This document shows positions 12,906 to 25,144 of a DNA stretch of 64,000 bases, piece after piece. Made by a program: the position numbers and the translations under genes. The DNA is from Tethya wilhelma (lineage: Eukaryota; Porifera; Demospongiae; Tethyida; Tethyidae), in contig CAXIPT010000001.1 in NCBI GenBank assembly GCA_964030475.1, forward strand, positions 12,940,810 to 13,004,809, read 5' to 3'. The notes under the pieces were generated by a model. The model was given only the letters and a program-made list of their open reading frames with translations, had not been told where the DNA came from and searched no databases. Within the stretch, counting starts at the first letter, position 1. Each line of letters starts with the position of its first letter.

Positions 12906-13343
12906 CTCAAGACATCATTGATAAACATGACCACTGGTGTAGGTGTGTATACACTGATCTGTGATGAGTGTAAATATTAACTTGGTTTCCAATTTGGATA
13001 AGTGTGTTTACAAGTAATCTAACTATAAGTTTGTCAGGCCCGAGGTTGTGTAAATCACATAGAAACCGAACCGAATGATGTAACTGACTTGTACCATGGA
13101 CCTACTAAATTAGTTATTCACAAAATGGAGGGAGTGGCCTAATAACTAGCTTCTATGTAGACTCCGGGGGTGTTGACAATCATATGCCCAGGGGGAAAAT
13201 GCTTTCTCATACTGTTGTTCTGAATGGACCAAACATAGGAGGCCACTCCCTCTATTTTGTGAACAGCTGATTTGGTTGGTCCACAGTACAAGTAAGTTTA
13301 ATTTGGGCGGGTTAAAACCTGGGTTAAGTAGCTAGTGTGAATG

Positions 13344-13800
13344 GGGGTTATGGCTCTTATCAAGGAAGATGTACCATATATATGTGGGGGACCTGGTGTC
13401 TCAAATGCTTACTACTGTAAAGAATGTACCATTTGTGAGACAATTAGATAAATTAGGGGGTAATTTTGGTTACCATGTAAGTTACAACAACTACAGATAG
13501 GTGCATATCAAGTGAGCTTGAGACAGCTCTATAGATGGTGTGGAGCACAACACAGCAGCTTGAGTGAAGCCCTCCATCTGTGGGTGAGAACAACTCATTT
13601 ACACAGTGCCTGGAAATACTGTGGCCAGTATCTTTACTAGCTACTGATCACTTAGGATAATCAGTAACACACATAGCTTAATCAATTTCATTGATGAATA
13701 CCTATAACTTTCAGCGCCAAGATTGCTAACTTGGGAAGCTATGAAACACAAGCTCAGAAGTGATGGCTTTACAAGAATGACAGTTATAGCTTGGACAGCA
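13344..13800 (+). pseudogene. Decayed PHF5A exons 3 and 4
   Basis: About 13350-13440 matches PHF5A exon 3 (GGCTCTTATCAAGGAAGATG, GGGGGACCTGGTGTCTCA), with an insertion of ATAT in the CTGCGG-motif region. About 13713-13790 is a mutated exon 4 (CCAAGATTGCTAACTTGGGA). The frame is broken. It directly precedes receptor P1, as PHF5A material precedes P2, the decayed receptor and P4. Confidence 0.85.
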
Positions 13801-13980
13801 GTAAAATGCCATGTCCTCCCTCATTTTCAGGTGTCCTGATTTGGGATAATATTATGAACTAGAACGCAATTATAATAATAGTTAAAATTCTCACTAGTGG
13901 CTAATGGTATATATACAATGATAACACTTGAGTGTAGTGTGATGCAGTAGCTCCACAGCAAATGACAGGCATTTGATTAC

Positions 13981-13990
13981 ACAGGAAGTG
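13981..13990 (+). promoter_or_regulatory. ETS-like site upstream of receptor P1
   Basis: ACAGGAAGTG matches the ETS-family core (GGAA in a purine context). It lies 40 bases upstream of the P1 ATG and is followed by an AATAATAACCCTTT block. The same pair of elements precedes P2, the decayed receptor at 33.3 kb and P4. Confidence 0.45.
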
Positions 13991-14029
13991 GGTAATAATA
14001 ATAACCCTTTATGAACAAGACATGAAACT

Positions 14030-17028
14030 ATGGCATTACTGACTAGGTTTGTATCTCTTCTTAGTCTTCTGGTTGCTGTGAAAGGTTAGATTGCATGGGT
14101 GATTATGGTACTAATTTGGGCATAAAATAATTCTAAAAATATATTCAGTATAATAATATCATCAAATGGGCACAAGAATTAAGCTAGTCGGGTACAGCCA
14201 GACTAGAATTAAGCATACAAAATTGTAAGATTATTGAGTATTATTTTCAGCTTGATGCCAATGTACAATCACACACATTATGGCAATGATACTGTCTGAA
14301 CTGCTGTGTATACATGGCAACAATTAATGCTAGTTTTTAGTTGCATGCACAGACTCTGTTTTCATGTACAGCTCAAAGTTGTCTCCAAGCTGCTGGGAAT
14401 AATGGAGAGCTTCCTGAGTTTAGAAGACGGGATGACCGTGAAGTTAGAATAACTCACCGACACCAAGCCATTATTGCTAGCTACCACTTTCAGTGTTGTG
14501 GTAATGTCACTGAGTGGGGAGCTAGTGTAGAAAATAGTGGTAATGGAGACCAGAATCTATATGACATCAACTTCCAAGTGTGGAGACCATCATCAGCAGT
14601 GGAGACTGATGGATGCTACAGTATGGTGGGACAGAATGCATTTACATCAGTGACACTGATTGATAGGTTGATTAGGGAGACTCCAGCAATGAATGACCAG
14701 ATCTCATTTCAGCCTGGAGATGCAGTCGGGTTCTACGTTCAATCTAACAGAATTAATGATCCAGAAGGTAATGGAGTGGTGTTGGATCAAACATATAACA
14801 CTGAGGCTGTGTGGTATGGAAGTATTGATGATGGAATAGTTCGTAATCCTCCCTGTCCGTTGCCTGTTGGAACTCAGTCTAACAGATTCCTACGTACCTC
14901 CACCAATCAAGCTCCAATAATCTCTGTATCATACAGTAAGTGCAAGTCCACCCACATCCATGTATTTATTATTGATCTTTCTTCAATACCCATAGCAACA
15001 TTTGATTGTTCACTCAAGACCTCTTCAAAATCTGCTCACCCTACTCCTACATCCTCCAAGTCTCTGGTAACCACCACTTCTCTTACCCTCTCCCCCAGTC
15101 TCACACCAACTCCTATTATGATTGGAGGGGGACTGCCTACAACAACAGTCCAACCTGATCAGTCACCCATGACAACTCATTCAACTACCACCAGTGGTGA
15201 CCTAACAACCTCTGAGCCCCCTCCTAACCAGCCTACCTCTGTTATCACTGGTCTCATCATTGGAGGTGTTGTGGCAGCAATCAGTCCGATTCTGATTGCC
15301 ACTGTATTGGCCTTATTTGGATGCTTCATCAGAAAGAATCGCACTAAAATCCTTAGTGCTCACAATGGTGAGGGACTATGATATAGCTACTCAGCAATTA
15401 ATTCACCATTGATTTCTACTAAATAGATGGAGACTCAGCTTACACAAATGAAGGTGACATTGCATCAACTTCAGTAATGAAAATGAATGAAAATGAGGCA
15501 TATGCAAAATCCACTGGCATGGTTTGTACAACTACAGAAGGTAAGTATAGACATAGGAAGGTCATATCATAGAAAAAGCAAACAAGATGTCTAGAATAGA
15601 GTAAAGAATTTACCCTGTGCATGTTATGGACTTGGAATAAATGGTTACACTGTAAATTGTTCAACACATAGATAATACAGATTTACTTATATGTTACGTA
15701 GTCTGTCTTTGTCAAAGTGTAGCCTGGAGGATTTATTATTTAGAGATGTGGTGAGTTGATGGCTTATAAGGAAGTCAAATGTTTGCATGGTGCATATGAT
15801 ATTTATATCATATATGGAAGTGCTATATGCAATTTGGAATATTTGCATTCTTGCATGGGTGTTTGGTTGGGCATTACTTTGAAAATTTAACAATTTCTAT
15901 TTGTAATCTAGCTTTTTCATAGGAGGTAGCCACTTTCACTCAAGATGGACAGTTTCATTTCAATTTTCATTTGAGATTACTGATTTTTCATGGCTTGCCA
16001 TGCATGGGGATTATAACTTGAAATTGACAATTTCCATTCAAGATTGACTGTTTGTCTACTCAGGATAGACAGGTTATACTCAAGCTGGACAGCTTCATTT
16101 TTTTTGAGAATGTTAGTTTATATTGATTTCCAGATAGGAACCGAAATTATTATGCAAAGGAAACTACAAATACAAAAAGCTGACCCATAAACAGAGTCTA
16201 GTAACAGTATCAGTTGTACAATAGCCATGCAGTCTACAACAACTCCAGGAAAGGGGAGAAATTGCCATGAATAATTGTTCTTTCATGGTCACAAATATGC
16301 ATATGTGTGTTTTCCATGTGATTAATTACAGTAGTAAACAAATTGTGTGCATACTTGTTAATAGGGTTTCCCAGAACCCCCCAAGTAGAATGGTGTAGGA
16401 ACTAAAAAAGCCTTTTGACACATTCAAGGTTACTGAGTATAGATCAATGACATTTTGGGGTCAGGATATACACTGTAAATGTGAGGGGAGGGGAAAGAGC
16501 AACCTCAAACAAATTTTATCCCTGAATAAGAATTAATTTTGATATCTTGAATTTGAAGCATCTTAGATAAAAATGATGAAAACAGCAGGTAGTGGGCCAG
16601 GTTTATTGCTCTAGAAAACAGCTCATAAAAGTGTATTATATTATATTACATCACAAGATCCGTGCCATGTGTACACCTATACCATACTGGGAATTTTAAG
16701 AGTTCAGGATAACTTGAGGCTATTTATTTTGCAGTTCTGACTCTGTTAAGTTTTACCATATGAATGTTTATCACTATAATTAGAGTAGTTTATTTCATAG
16801 ATAATGTCAATAATTATCTTATTAATTTGTAATTGTTCTGACAAAGATGCAGAGTATGAGATGGTAGACGACATTGAAATGCCTCAAGCACTGGAGACAA
16901 CAAGTCAGGACTACAATTATGTCAATGAAGACCTCATCATAGTGACTCATCCTAATGAGGCCTATGGTAAATCATCAACTGGAAGCAATCAGATAAATGA
17001 CAATGAGGCTTATGGACATGTACTATAA
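14030..17028 (+). CDS. Receptor P1: single-pass receptor with tyrosine-motif tail
   Basis: Five exons (14030-14084, 14372-14935, 14996-15367, 15427-15540, 16847-17028) give 428 residues in one frame. Residues 1-18 are a signal peptide. Residues 19-206 form a Cys-containing ectodomain with HRHQAIIASYHFQCCGNV, FQVWRPS, GCYSMVGQNAF, ISFQPGDAVGFYV and EAVWYGS. I know no named domain for it. Residues 207-288 are a Ser/Thr/Pro-rich stalk, and about 290-318 is a membrane helix followed by RKNR. The tail carries YTNE, ENEAY, YEMV, YNYV/YVNE, PNEAY and DNEAYGHV. These are NxxY (PTB-type), YxN (Grb2-SH2-type) and YxxV motifs, so signalling through phosphotyrosine is likely but inferred. Intron 2 is 60 bases and stop-free, so its retention would be in frame. 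Confidence 0.9.
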
Positions 17029-17329
17029 GTACACCCATAAGGTGACTCCTAGTTAGCTATAAACATTAATACTGTAACTATATAATGTTGGTATTGTTGA
17101 TAATGTGCATGGTTTAGCTAACTTCATCATTATGCTTTTCTTGTGGCATACTGTATGTAGTGGCACTACATTGTCATATCTTGCTACATGCCACTGTTAG
17201 TGCTCTATGGCGATTAACTTTTTACAGAGTAGCAGTCTATAGCTTACCACAGTCACAGTACAATCTTGTTAAAATAGTCAGACTATTTGCCACAACAATA
17301 TTAAACTATACATAATTATACAAACATAG

Positions 17330-19320
17330 ATAATTAAGAGTCTTGTTGTTAGAACACTGGCTCCTGTTTCTAGGACACATGGACTCTTGTTTGTAGGACA
17401 CATGGACTCTTGTTTCTAGGACACATGGACTCTTGTTTGTAGGACACAAGAGTTCATGTGTCCTAGAAACGAGAGTCAATATAAAAAAAAGTCTTTTTTT
17501 TTACATTGACTCTCGTTTCTAGGACACATGAACTCTTATTGTTAGCTAGGACACTGACTGTTGTTTTCAGGACACATGGACTTGTATTAAGATACTGACT
17601 CTTCTTTCTAGGACACTGACCCTTGTTTGTCGGACCATAGATAATATAACAGCCCTGTTATATCATCTATGGAGAGACACATTGTTAGAACACTGACTCT
17701 TGTTTCTAGAACACATGGACCCATGTTAGGACACATGGACTCGTGTTTGGACACTGATTCTTCTTGTTGTTAGGACACTGACTCCTGTTTCTAGACACAT
17801 GGACTTTTGTTGCTGAGGACACTGAGTCTTGTTGTTAGGACACTGAGTCTTGTTTCTAGGACACATGGACTTTTGTTTGTAGGACACATGGACTCTTGTT
17901 GTTAGGACACTGAGTCTTGTTTCTAGGACACATAGACTTTTGTTTGTAGGACACATGGACTCTTGTTGTTAGGACACTGAGTCTTGTTTCTAGGACACAT
18001 GGACTTTTGTTTGTAGGACACATGGACTTTTGTTGTTAGGACACTGAGTATTGTTTCTAGGACTTGTTTGTAGGACACATGGACTCTTGTTGTTAGGACA
18101 CTGAGTCTTGTTTCTAGGACACATGGACTTTTGTTTGTAGGACACATGGACTCTTGTTGTTAGGACACTGAGTCTTGTTTCTAGGATACATAGACTTTTG
18201 TTTGTAGGACACATGGACTCTTGTTGTTAGGACACTGAGTCTTGTTTCTAGGACACATGCATGGACTCTTTTTCTACATTGACTCTTGTTTTTAGGAGAC
18301 TGACTCTTGTTTCTAGGACACATGGACTCTTTTCTATACTGACTCTTGTTTGTAGGACACATGGACTCTTGTTGTTAGGACACTGAGTCTTGTTTCTAGG
18401 ACACGTAGACTCTAATTGTTAGGACACTGACTCTTGTTTCTAGGACACCTAGACTCTAATTGTTAGGACACTGACTCTTGTTTTTAGGACACATGGACTC
18501 TTTTTTTCTACACTGACTCTTGTTTCTAGGACACCTAGACTCTAATTGTTAGGACACTGACTCTTGTTTCTAGGACACCTAGACTCTAATTGTTAGGACA
18601 CTGACTCTTGTTTTTAGGACACATGGACTCTTTTTTTCTACACTGACTCTTGTTTGTAGGACACATGGACTCTTGTTGTTAGGACACTGAGTCTTGTTTC
18701 TAGGATACATAGACTTTTGGTTTGTAGGACACATGGACTATTGTTGTTAGGACACTGAGTCTTGTTTCTAGGACACATGGACTTTGTTTGTAGGACACAT
18801 GGACTCTTGTTGTTAGGACACTGAGTCTTGTTTCTAGGACACATAGACTTTTGGTTTGTAGGACACATGGACTATTGTTGTTAGGACACTGACTCTTGTT
18901 TCTAGGACACATGGACTTTAAATTTGTTTGTAGGGCACATGGACTCTTGTTGTTAGGACACTGACTCTTTTTTCTAGGACACATGCATGGACTCTTTTTT
19001 CTACATTGACTCTTGTTTTTAGGACACATGGACTCTTGTTGTTAGGACACTGAGTCTTGTTTCTAGGACACATAGACTTTTGTTTGTAGGACACATGGAC
19101 TCTTGTTGTTAGGACACTGAGTCTTGTTTCTAGGACACATAGACTTTTGTTTGTAGGACACATGGATTCTTGTTGTTAGGACACTGACTCTTGTTTCTAG
19201 ACCACATGCATGGACTCTTTTTTCTACATTAACCCTTGTTTTTAGGACACATGGACTCTTGGTTCCATGACACTAACTGACTCTTATTTCTAGGACACAC
19301 TTGGAGTCTTGCTGATTGCA
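17330..19320. repeat. Minisatellite, family 2 (2 kb)
   Basis: Units alternate ACTCTTGTTTCTAGGACACA, TGGACTTTTGTTTGTAGGAC and TGTTGTTAGGACACTGAGTC, with a higher-order period of about 60-70 bases. Long open frames on the minus strand (repeating [17 protein letters not shown]) are products of the repeat. A near-perfect palindrome sits inside it at 17634-17672 (CCATAGATAATATAACAG and its complement). The array separates units 1 and 2 of the duplicated region. Confidence 0.93.
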
Positions 19321-19664
19321 AGGACACCGACTAAAGTCTCTAGTACACACGACTCTTGGCATTGCTGGCAAGAGTTTTATGTACAGTGTACGAAATATAA
19401 GAGTCAGTGTCCTAAAAAAGGAGTTAGTTTCTTGGTAGGGTCGACATTGACACTTGTTGTTTGCTGGGACATTGACTCAGTGCCACAATGGCGTACTAGC
19501 TATGTGGACTTAACTCTGTTAACAAAGGTAATGCCTAAGTAACGATCAAACATCATGGTAAGAGTCTGCAATGATACAGGTGTCATAGAGTTTGGGCACT
19601 GATCGAAATCCAAGAGAGGAGACAAAGAACATACATTAATAATTATCTAATCTGCTCATGAGCT

Positions 19665-20300
19665 AACCTTTGGTGTGTAGCATGCCAGAGTGTTAATCCT
19701 CCACATCTGATACAGCTGGAAGGAACAGAGAGTAACACACTTCAATAATTGTACCAGCAAGAACAAGAATTAAAATACAAAGTTATAATATAGATTAAAC
19801 TTCTAATTTCTAGGTTGCCTGTTCATTAGGCATAGTGAAAGGTGGAGAAGGCCTGGGAATCAATAAAGCTACAATCTACATTATGGTAAGCGTGGGTTTA
19901 AGGCCAAAGGCTGGTGATCAAGGATCAGTGTCACTGTGTATGGTGATGATCCATTCATGAGCATGCAAGTAGGTGAATTTGAGTGACCTTCTTGAAACAC
20001 TAGACAATTGTGGACTGCATAAATAACCTTTTCATTGCTTATTTATTGCAATGCTACCGACACTGTGCAGAATGGGGGTCATGTCCAAGGCTGGAATGAA
20101 CAACATAATCCGCATTGCCATAGCAACAAACACTTCCATGCCGGTATCACAACAACCTCCATGCATATCAGTCACACAACAAACAAACACTCCAAGCAAC
20201 TAATCCTTTATGTTCTTACCCATGGATTAGGTGAATGTGTAGAGCTCGAGACGTTGCAGGATCATGGTGTCCAACAAACATGCAGGAANCCCCCCCCCCC
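19665..20300 (-). pseudogene. Decayed BBS1 fragments (unit 2)
   Basis: The 3' edge of BBS1 exon 9 with its intron (GCTAACCTTTGGTGTGTAGC) is at 19669-19695. Exon 2 is recognisable at about 20214-20285 (TTCTTACCCATGGATTAGGT onward), with intron stretches between. All reading frames are broken. A single N followed by a run of C at 20288-20302 is an uncertain stretch. The order matches BBS1 at 7.3-10.7 kb. Confidence 0.8.
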
Positions 20301-20379
20301 CCCTTTCCCGAACTACTTGAATCTATTTAAGCACACCAACAACACCTTTAGCAAACAGCATTCTCACCCATCTGAAGAT

Positions 20380-21345
20380 AGCTGATATTTGTTTGCAGTT
20401 CCTCTATGATGCAATGGTACTGTGTGATGTGGTACTTCACTTCAGTCACATTCTGGCGGGTCTGCAGAAAATAGAACGTTAAACAGACAAGATCGTAATA
20501 GTTCCTTTGGGAGAATAGTACTCCTACCCCAATATGTACATGTGTATGGTGTAGGGTTCATGTTGATTGTTTTGGAGGAGACCACAGGATAAAACAAAAG
20601 GAAGGCACACCACAGTTTTTCTGTAGTACTCATTAAAGTGGTTCCTTATTGGTATTAAAGGTGCACTTCCTATTAAACCCAAAAAACATACATATTTGGT
20701 GGATACCTGGGTCTACATCCCTTCTAGACATGATAAACATGCATGTACAATATGCATGTCTTGACATGCATACATGACTGACGTACCTGCATGTGTGCAT
20801 GGCTCGGCCTTTTTGCCAATTACCTGATACTTGCCTAAGTAGGCATTGGGAGGGTTTGTTTAGGCTTGGGATTGTTCGTAAAGATTAGACCTGTCTGAAT
20901 TTTCATGATCACCACTAAAGGCAGGTTCACACTGATATGTGCCGCAGGCTGTGATAAATTGCATAATAGTATTTTCTATTGGTGATGTAAATGCAAGGCA
21001 AATGTCGACACAGACTGTTGAGATGGTGGCCTCATGGCTGATTTACTAGTCCATGCATGCCCACCAGATGTTTTCCATCTAGTTTGAAAAAATCAAATAA
21101 TTTTCTAAATATCCAACTGATTTCAAAATTTCAACCACCATTGGAAAGCGCTTGTTCTCCCCGTTCTTTTGGCTGCTTTTTCAGCTTACCAGTCAAAAGT
21201 TAGCTATTTTCCCCCAGGCCATATAAATGTATTGCGTGAATCTCATTACTTCACTTCTGGCGGCATTCTCAAACCAGATGGACTTTAATAGTTCCATCAG
21301 GTGCATGGCATATAGTCTGAAATATTAGTTAGTTTTGTTCAAACA
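20380..21345 (-). pseudogene. Decayed KIF19 fragments (exon 8 and exon 1 / 5' region)
   Basis: About 20370-20640 matches KIF19 exon 8 and its flanking intron at 29118-29395 (GTTCCTCTATGATGCAATGG, TTCCTTTGGGAGAATAGTA). About 21018-21050 resembles exon 1 (CCTCATGGCTGATTTAC), and about 21285-21345 the 5' flank. KIF19 is otherwise deleted here. About 20650-21000 between them shows nothing recognisable. Confidence 0.8.
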
Positions 21346-21582
21346 TCGAATAGTGATACATAGCAGAGAGACATCCTTATAATTATTTATACGTGAAATA
21401 CACACCACAATAGGTGCATAGACTTACATATAGTAGCAACACAAGATAAATCACCCGGTGCACGTTTAGTGCCATACACAGGCAATTTATGGAGAAAAAA
21501 CTTCTAATTTTAACTTGCAAAATTTCCTAGTGTTTCGAACTGTAGCTTGTTTCAAGAAGCTTTGAATAGGCCAATTTTAGAC

Positions 21583-21825
21583 AGGGGGACGTGGAGTCTC
21601 AGATGCTTGCTACTGTAGAATGTGACATGGCAAGGCAAGTTTGAAAATTTGTATTTCCTATACATCTCGGTGGAACAAGTAGTATAGATTATGGATCAAT
21701 TATCATACTAATTTCATTGATACAGCGTCATGGGTGCCCAAAGATTGTCAACTTGGCTTGGGAAGCTCTGTATAAAACAGATTTATTCCATGAAAGGAAG
21801 AAGTATATTGTTTTATGAATCCATA
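21583..21825 (+). pseudogene. Decayed PHF5A exons 3 and 4 (unit 2)
   Basis: About 21583-21620 is a short exon 3 scrap (GTCTCAGATGCTTGCTACTG). About 21724-21812 is exon 4 (GGGTGCCCAAAGATTGTCAA) with insertions (a repeated CTTGG) and a changed C-terminus. It lies just upstream of receptor P2. Confidence 0.85.
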
Positions 21826-21955
21826 GGACAGCTGTAAAATGCTATGTTCTCACTCACCATTGTTGTTCTCTCCAACTTTTGCATAATAATAAAATTGCTT
21901 TAGTGGTTTGAATATCAATAATTATTCATGTTGATATGTCAGGAAGTTTGATTAT

Positions 21956-21965
21956 ACAGGAAGTG
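21956..21965 (+). promoter_or_regulatory. ETS-like site upstream of receptor P2
   Basis: ACAGGAAGTG lies 75 bases upstream of the P2 ATG and is followed by an AT-rich stretch and GCCCTTTATTTC, parallel to P1 and P4. A second GGAA (TCAGGAAGTT) lies at about 21940. Confidence 0.45.
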
Positions 21966-22039
21966 GCTTAATATTATATATAGCCCTTTATTTCATTCCT
22001 CCTGTGAAAATGAATAAATCTCTGACATGATCTGAAGCT

Positions 22040-23153
22040 ATGGAGTTGCTGATTTGGTTTGCATCTCTTTTTGGTCTTATAATCTCTGTGAGAGGTTAGC
22101 ACAGAATGAATCATGATCGGCTATGCAGTGTGATCCTGCATGACTACATTTATTTATTACAGCTCAGCAAAGTTGCCTCCAAGCTGCTGGTAATAATGGT
22201 GACCTTCCTGAGTTTATAAGTGGTGGTGATCATATAGTTAAAATAACTCACAGACACCAAGCTATTATTGCTAGCTACCAGTTTCAATGTTGTGGTAATG
22301 TCACTGAGTGGGGAGCTAGTGTAGAGACAAGTGGTCGTATCGATGATAAAGGTGGATATGATATCAACTACCAAGTGTGGAGGCCATCACCAGCAGTGGA
22401 GATTGATGGATGCTACAGTATGGTTGGACAGAATGCGTTTACATCAGTAACGCTGTTCAATGGGTTGATCAGAGAGACTCCAGCAACGAATGAGCAGATT
22501 TCATTTCAGCCTGGAGATGTGGTTGGGTTCTTTGTTCAATCTAACAGAGATAGAGATCCAGAGCAACGTGGAGTGGTTTTGGATCAAACATATAATACTG
22601 AGACTGTGTGGTATGGAAGTGTTGATGGAGGAGTAGCCGACAATCCTTCCTGTCCATTCCCTGTGGGAAGTCAGTCTAATAGACTCCTACGTACCTCCAC
22701 CGATCAAGCTCCAATAATCTCAGTATCATACAGTAAGTGTCCATCCCTCATCCATTAACATTACAATAATTACTCTTTCTCTCAATATTCACAGCAACAT
22801 TTGATTATTCTCTCATGACCTCACCTGCTCACCCTACTCCTACATCCTCTAAGTCTGTGGTGACCACCTCTTCTCCTACTCTCTCCCCTAGCCCCACACC
22901 AATCTCTATCATCATAGGAGATGGGCAGCCTCCAACAACAGTCCAACCTGATCAGTCACCCGTGGCAACTTTACCAACAACCAGTGGTGACCTAACAACC
23001 TCTGAGTCTCCTCCTAACCAACCTGCCTCTGTTAGTACTGTTCTTATCATTGGAGGTGTTGTGGCAGCAATCAGTCTGATTCTGATTGCCGCTGTTTTGG
23101 CCTTGATTGGTCACTTCCTCTATAAACGTCGTAAAACAAGTACTACAAATTAA
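22040..23153 (+). CDS. Receptor P2: truncated family member lacking its tail
   Basis: Exons 22040-22094, 22163-22732 and 22795-23153 give 327 residues. The signal peptide is MELLIWFASLFGLIISVR. The ectodomain keeps the family hallmarks (HRHQAIIASYQFQCCGNV, YQVWRPS, GCYSMVGQNAF, ISFQPGDVVGFFV, ETVWYGS). A Thr/Pro stalk and membrane helix follow, ending in YKRRKTSTTN and a TAA at 23151-23153. In P1 and P4 this exon is spliced onward to tail exons. Here the stop precedes the place where the donor lies in P1, and the local sequence differs by a short insertion. The predicted product would sit in the membrane without tyrosine motifs. A frameshift in the assembly is the alternative. Confidence 0.85.
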
Positions 23154-23293
23154 ACTTAGTGCTCACAATCATGGTGATTGCATGGAATGTGTTAATCAAC
23201 CTGAATTCTTTAATGTTACTTCGTATAGTTAGACCACTACATAAAATATAGCATTCCGTGAATCATTTTGCTATTATTTCTATCAAAATATAG

Positions 23294-24356
23294 GTGAGGA
23301 CTTAGTTTCAACAAGTAAAGAAGATATTGCATCGATTTCAATAACGAAAATGAATGAAAATAAGGCATATATAAAATCCACTAGCAGGATTTGTACAGCC
23401 ATCAAAGGTAAGTGTATCATACATTATGTAGTAGACCGACTGTCACAATACAAAATATTTATAGGCTTACAAAACTCAGCAAAAAAGAGGTAATTTTACT
23501 AACTTGCCTAGTTGGCCTTATAGACAGCCTTCCAACTGAATACAACAAGCAAACTCTTAGAAACTTTACAGAGCAGTCAAGAGAGTTCTTGGTGGGAAGC
23601 CATGCACTGACATCCTAACTAACTGGAAATCGTGTTCAGATATAAAATTGTACTCACCAAGTACTGTACTCTCTTGAGTGCTTTGTAAAGTTACTGAATG
23701 TCTTTGGATTGATAGGCGTTGTCTCCAAGCAAAGTGTTTAGAGAAGCATAAAAGCCTGAAATTTCAGCAACTGAAACAAAAAAAATCACTTTGCAAGATC
23801 ATACTGTGAAAACCGCAAAACTTTCCTGCTGTACGGTAATGTACCACCAATTTTGTCACTAGAGCCTTCTTTCTTGAGATTTGAGCGGACAGAGAGACAA
23901 AACGACTGCTGTAATATAATATCTTGAATTTAGAAACAAACAGGCCAGCATACTTTCAAGCCTCAGAACTTGGGGCCTAAAACCACTGCTAAAGTACCAA
24001 CTATAAACAAGAGTACATAATAAGCATATACTGTTGCTATAAAGTATAGAAAAAATACTTGCATAAGCACAAAATGTAGCAAAATTTTAGTGCAAAACAG
24101 CTATATATAGTGCTCATGACACAGTTCTTACAACATCAGTAACTATTCTCTACATTGTTACAACAAAGATGCAGAGTATGAGATGGTAGACAGCCTCAGA
24201 ATACCTCAAGCACTGGAGACAACAAGTCAGGACTACAATTATGTCAATGAAGACCCCTTTGTAGTAACTCGTCCAAATGAGGCCTATGGTACATCAACTG
24301 AAAGCTTTCAGATGAGTGGCAATGAGGCGTATGGACACACTAGTATATACCACTAA
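23294..24356 (+). other. Tail exons 4 and 5 downstream of the P2 stop
   Basis: Exon 4 (23294-23407) and exon 5 (24169-24356) remain open and correctly bordered by AG and GT. They encode MNENKAY, then YEMV, YNYV, PNEAYGTS and GNEAYGH. That they have not obviously decayed suggests the P2 stop is recent, bypassed by alternative splicing, or an assembly error. AATAAA at about 24397 may serve as a polyadenylation signal. Confidence 0.7.
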
Positions 24357-25140
24357 TGATCGAGGCTGCTCAGACTTGATTTTGTACAAACATTAAATAA
24401 ATGTAGTTTTTGTTCTAATGTATACTTCATCATTGTAGTTTTTCCTGATGTAGCTTAATGTATTATAAGAGTAAAGTATATGTGTATATATGTAATGTTA
24501 CTTCACAACACTCACAAACTCCTGGTAATGAAACTGTATAATGGTACACACCAACAGGTACAATAGGGGAGGAGGAATACAGACAACATACATACACAGC
24601 TAAACACACATTGCATTAAATTGTGGCATAGAAATAGTTGCAGTGACTTAAAATTTAATCCAAATTGTCAAAATTAAATCCACAAAAATTTAACGTCGGA
24701 ACATAAATTTTATTATGCCCTAGCACAATCATGATAGAAGGGTTTAGAGTGATATTTTCTCCATAGGCCTTCACAAAATAAGCTTGACAATGAAACTTGC
24801 AATGCAGGTGCAGGGGTACTTACTTAGGTTATAAAGCTACAACATCACTTATGAAAGCTACAGTTATTGTAGGTTGCCTGGCTTTAGATGCACAGTGATA
24901 TATATTAGTGAATTAGACCATCCCATTGGCGTAGTTTCCTTTACACTGGCAAAAGATTCACTATTATTGCAAAAGGCTCTCAGCACAGTTAGCTTAATTT
25001 TGCCATATGATGCTACAATGTACTTTCAAAGTTTCTTCATTCGCCAAAATTAAGTTCGCCAATACCGTAGAGCTCCCTTTCTTCAAATTTAATTCAAACC
25101 AAAAGAGCCGTTTATACACCATACATAAATTATCTAAAGT
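24357..25140. other. Spacer downstream of receptor P2
   Basis: AT-rich spacer with no coding exon recognised, up to the decayed BBS1 fragments. Confidence 0.4.
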
Positions 25141-25144
25141 GCTC

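Noticed and set aside
17726..19163. Series of open frames on the minus strand with a Cys-containing repeated peptide ([16 protein letters not shown])
   Set aside because: They follow the minisatellite period, restart many times, have no splice or start context and appear in overlapping frames. They are by-products of the repeat.
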